A stretch of DNA of 8,569 nt from an uncultured Verrucomicrobia subdivision 3 bacterium (GTDB lineage Bacteria; Verrucomicrobiota; Verrucomicrobiae; Limisphaerales; CAMLLE01): positions 1-8,569 of the forward strand of contig CAMLLE010000098.1 in NCBI GenBank assembly GCA_946480555.1, given 5' to 3'. The translations under genes were made by a program, and so were the position numbers. The stretch's first letter is position 1; each line of letters opens with the position of its first letter. The notes under the pieces are model-generated. The model saw only the letters and a list, made by a program, of their open reading frames with translations, was not told the DNA's origin and made no database searches. Of this stretch, positions 7,199 to 8,569 are shown in pieces.

Positions 7199-7738
7199 TT
7201 AGCCATATTTCGCCGTCGTGTGAAACAGACGCGTGATCCCAAGTTGGTCATCCAAGAAAACACGAAGCGCATCCGGGAGCTTCACGGGAAGATGCACTCG
7301 ACTCTTCGTGGTCTGGCTTACGGCACGTCCACTGTTGCAGACCAAGAGCAAGCGGCAGCGACATTCAAGGCGGAGTACGACGCGCTTGCCTTTCCGGGTG
7401 GCTTCGACGCAGGTATGCGTCTGCTTGAGTCAGGGGATCCGGACATTATTGAGTATGCTTTGGCTTTTCTTGAGGTGTGGCCATACTTTTATCGCTCGGG
7501 GTATATGCGCAAGAAGATCATTCGGCTCCTCAAGCGCGTGACCCTAGATTCCGATCAGAGCACCCGGTTTGAGCGGGTTTTGAGATTTGAACAGAGCAGG
7601 AAAGAGAGGAAGACGCATGGCTAACCAGAGCGCTGCAGCGAACCGCTGCCCCGCTGGGCAGTTCGACGGTTCAGGTGATTTGTCAGCGGTTGTTGCAGCC
7701 GACCGGGCGTTTCCGGCGGCGGTCGCTGAGCTTGGTCG
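7199..7738 (+). mobile_element. Integron-type gene cassette inserted in hicA
   Basis: A 540-bp unit lies between two GTT triplets (7198-7200 and 7738-7740), so the boundaries are uncertain by up to 2 bp. It has the layout of a mobile integron cassette: its first bases, read with the preceding G, are GTTAGCC (7198-7204), and the exact reverse complement GGCTAAC (7619-7625) opens the attC-like palindrome near its other end. That relation is expected because a cassette's attC is completed by its own first bases when it circularises. It carries one ORF whose TAA stop lies inside the GGCTAAC box. Deleting the unit restores continuity of hicA homology from Gly-Cys to the rest of the gene with no target duplication, as integrase-mediated insertion at G|TT predicts. 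No integrase gene or second attC site is present, so this is a lone cassette at a secondary site. Confidence 0.8.
7220..7624 (+). CDS. Cassette-borne hypothetical protein
   Basis: I do not recognise this protein. From the first possible start inside the cassette (GTG 7220) it is 134 aa; TTG 7244 and ATG 7292 (110 aa) are alternatives, and the frame is also open upstream to a GTG at 7187, which lies in hicA outside the cassette. It looks helical, with a charged N-terminal segment (IQENTKRIRELHGK), an aromatic/hydrophobic middle containing ESGDPDIIEYALAFLEVWPY that could be a HEAT-like helical pair, and a very basic C-terminal tail (EQSRKERKTHG). No signal peptide, transmembrane segment or catalytic motif is seen. 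Its TAA stop is the TAA of the attC core box, a common trait of cassette genes. The cassette has no visible promoter. Expression may depend on transcription through hicBA, helped by a GTG at 7187 that overlaps the premature hicA TGA. Confidence 0.7.
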   Translation: MKQTRDPKLVIQENTKRIRELHGKMHSTLRGLAYGTSTVADQEQAAATFKAEYDALAFPGGFDAGMRLLESGDPDIIEYALAFLEVWPYFYRSGYMRKKIIRLLKRVTLDSDQSTRFERVLRFEQSRKERKTHG

Positions 7739-7744
7739 TTATCT
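7619..7744 (+). other. attC-like recombination site (integron cassette site)
   Basis: The site begins with GGCTAAC (7619-7625, R''-like) and ends with GTTATCT (7738-7744, R'-like, the last bases belonging to hicA). Inside, AGCGAACCGCTGCC (7637-7650) pairs with GGCGGCGGTCGCT (7715-7727) through 13 pairs, leaving one extrahelical A and one T-G wobble. About 11 nt on one side and 10 nt on the other separate this stem from the terminal AAC/GTT pairs and are mostly unpaired, like the central spacer of attC. The inner 64 nt form the variable terminal part. It also contains a possible competing helix, AACCGCTG (7641-7648) with CAGCGGTT (7684-7691). The overall length of about 126 bp lies within the usual attC range. 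Single extrahelical bases and conserved AAC/GTT ends are what integron integrases recognise on the folded bottom strand. Confidence 0.8.
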
Positions 7745-7892
7745 GAAAGCGAGGGCTCATCCCATTCATTGTGGATCAATCCAAAGACTGGCGTTGTTGA
7801 AGCGATTCCACGTCACGCAGAGATCAAGGAACCAATGGCGCGGAAGATCATCAAGTCCCTCGGCGCGGAGTGACCTGCCCACAACCTTTTGA

Positions 7893-7921
7893 TTGAACTT
7901 TGCCGCCCCGCCCCCTAGTGG
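7893..7921 (+). promoter_or_regulatory. Possible galE promoter, nearly leaderless
   Basis: TTGAAC (7893-7898) is followed after 17 bp of GC-rich sequence by TAGTGG (7916-7921). The -10 match is weak, but spacing is ideal and initiation 6-7 nt later would fall on the galE ATG at 7928. The TAG-type -10 resembles the one before the small membrane protein (TAGATT at 3027). No Shine-Dalgarno sequence is present. Confidence 0.3.
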
Positions 7922-7927
7922 TATCGC

Positions 7928-8569
7928 ATGCATGTTTTTGTCACTGGCGGTGCGGGATACATCGGTTCCATTTGCACCGAAGAACTTCTAAACGCCGGCC
8001 ACAACGTCACGGTTTATGACAACCTCACGGAAGGCCACCGCTCCGCCGTCGATTCACGGGCGAACTTCATTTTCGCGGAACCCGAAAAGGATGGAGACAT
8101 CCTCGAAGCCGTTCGCTCCACCCGCCCGGACGCCATCATGCACTTCGCCGCGAACGCGCTGGTGGGCGAGTCGATGACGAATCCGAAGAAGTATTTCCAC
8201 AACAACCTGGTCAATGCGTTGAAGCTCGCGGACGCCGCCGTCGAATGCGGCGTGAAGAAATTCGTGTTCAGCTCCACGTGCGCGACGTATGGTCCGCCGG
8301 ATCGCGTCCCGATGACCGAAGATTTGCCGCAGCGGCCCATTAATCCTTACGGCGAATCCAAGTTGATGTTCGAGAAGGTGCTGATCTGGTACCAGCAAAT
8401 CTACAAGCTCGACTTCATTGCGTTCCGCTACTTCAACGCCGCGGGTGCGAGCGAGAAGTTCGGCGAGCATCATCGCATCGAGACGCACCTGATCCCGAAT
8501 GTGTTGATGGTCGCGCTCGGGAAGAAGCCGCATTGCGAAATCTTCGGCACGGATTATCCCACGCCCGAT
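7928..8569 (+). CDS. galE: UDP-glucose 4-epimerase (N-terminal 214 codons; runs off the window)
   Basis: GalE interconverts UDP-glucose and UDP-galactose with bound NAD, supplying galactose for lipopolysaccharide and exopolysaccharide and serving the Leloir pathway in the cytoplasm. The fragment shows the extended short-chain dehydrogenase features: the NAD-binding GGAGYIG (residues 7-13), acidic VYDNLTEGHRSAV (29-41) for the adenosine ribose, HFAANALVGESM (72-83), the active-site region FSSTCATYG (114-122) with Thr117 at the place of E. coli Ser124, and the catalytic Tyr-x3-Lys as Y141-GES-K145. The sugar-binding FRYFNAAGA (167-175) and THLIPN (186-191) follow. A full-length enzyme is about 330-340 aa, so roughly a third is missing at the right edge. 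ATG 7928 puts the glycine-rich loop at the usual distance from the start. A second ATG four bases on is out of frame. The gene lies 54 bp after the hicA remnant and looks unrelated to it. Confidence 0.93.
   Translation, partial: MHVFVTGGAGYIGSICTEELLNAGHNVTVYDNLTEGHRSAVDSRANFIFAEPEKDGDILEAVRSTRPDAIMHFAANALVGESMTNPKKYFHNNLVNALKLADAAVECGVKKFVFSSTCATYGPPDRVPMTEDLPQRPINPYGESKLMFEKVLIWYQQIYKLDFIAFRYFNAAGASEKFGEHHRIETHLIPNVLMVALGKKPHCEIFGTDYPTPD

Larger units (their letters stand above)
7155..7873 (+). pseudogene. hicA: hicA toxin remnant, split by an integron-type cassette
   Basis: HicA is a small mRNA-cleaving toxin with a double-stranded-RNA-binding-like fold. The 5' piece (7155-7198) encodes MKRRELEKRLR followed by an in-frame TGA (7188-7190) and Ser-Gly-Cys. 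The 3' piece (7739-7873) encodes SEGSSHSLWINPKTGVVEAI and PRHAEIKEPMARKIIKSLGA, then E and TGA at 7871-7873. It retains the conserved catalytic-type His in the EGSSHSLW motif (codon 7763-7765). The 540 bp between them form the cassette described separately. Joining the pieces (44 + 135 nt) gives 179 nt, one short of the 180 for a 59-aa HicA. The missing base lies near 7745-7750, where the frame moves from CTG-AAA to GAA-AGC. The toxin is therefore broken three ways: nonsense codon, 1-nt loss and insertion. Which came first cannot be read from the sequence. It follows hicB with a TGATG overlap. Confidence 0.88.

Noticed and set aside
7587..7892. 101-codon frame starting in the end of the cassette ORF
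   Set aside because: It reads through the attC site and then through hicA in the wrong frame. Its repetitive Ala/Arg-rich sequence is a by-product of the attC palindrome.
6890..7927. A full integron array with integrase between the LolA-like gene and galE
   Set aside because: Only one attC-like site is visible and no tyrosine recombinase gene is present; hicBA has no attC flanking it, so only a single inserted cassette is supported.
1..8569. tRNA, rRNA, CRISPR arrays, insertion sequences and strong intrinsic terminators
   Set aside because: I looked for cloverleaf T-arms, regularly spaced repeats, transposase motifs with terminal repeats and GC hairpins followed by T runs, and found none that are convincing.

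Overview
The window looks like a chromosomal segment of an uncultured or little-studied Gram-negative bacterium, most likely of the Verrucomicrobiota (Pedosphaera/Limisphaerales-like). This placement is an inference. It rests on moderately high GC, start codons without Shine-Dalgarno sequences, promoter-like boxes placed almost on top of the starts, a LolA-like lipoprotein-sorting protein of a kind I associate with this phylum, and a SKI2-type helicase with a DUF3516-like C-terminal part. No rRNA or other phylogenetic marker is present to settle it.

Layout. On the minus strand, 1-124 is the 5' end of an exported protein (perhaps a SurA-type periplasmic chaperone) and 181-2748 is a large DEAD/DEAH helicase. 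After about 290 bp with no recognisable gene, the plus strand carries a 68-aa single-span membrane protein (3038-3244), an Hsp20 small heat-shock protein (3291-3701), the ATP-dependent protease Lon (3756-6152), and a secreted LolA-like protein (6149-6889) whose ATG overlaps the lon stop codon. Hsp20 and Lon together form a protein quality-control pair. At the right edge, 7928-8569 is the first 214 codons of galE, UDP-glucose 4-epimerase, which runs off the window.

The most interesting part is 6943-7873. It is a decayed hicB-hicA toxin-antitoxin pair: hicB has two frameshifts, and hicA has a nonsense codon and a 1-nt loss. A 540-bp integron-type gene cassette (7199-7738) splits the hicA toxin gene. 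The cassette has every expected part: it starts just after the G of GTTAGCC, carries one orphan ORF, ends that ORF with the TAA inside a GGCTAAC box that is the exact reverse complement of the cassette start, and closes with a roughly 120-bp imperfect palindrome with attC architecture ending in GTT. Removing the cassette in silico joins the two hicA halves at the expected place. This is therefore a lone cassette inserted at a secondary site (G|TT) outside any visible integron. No integrase gene is in the window.

A second theme is translation initiation. None of the intact genes has a convincing Shine-Dalgarno sequence, and several have a plausible -10 box only about 5-15 nt upstream of the start codon, suggesting leaderless or very short-leader mRNAs.
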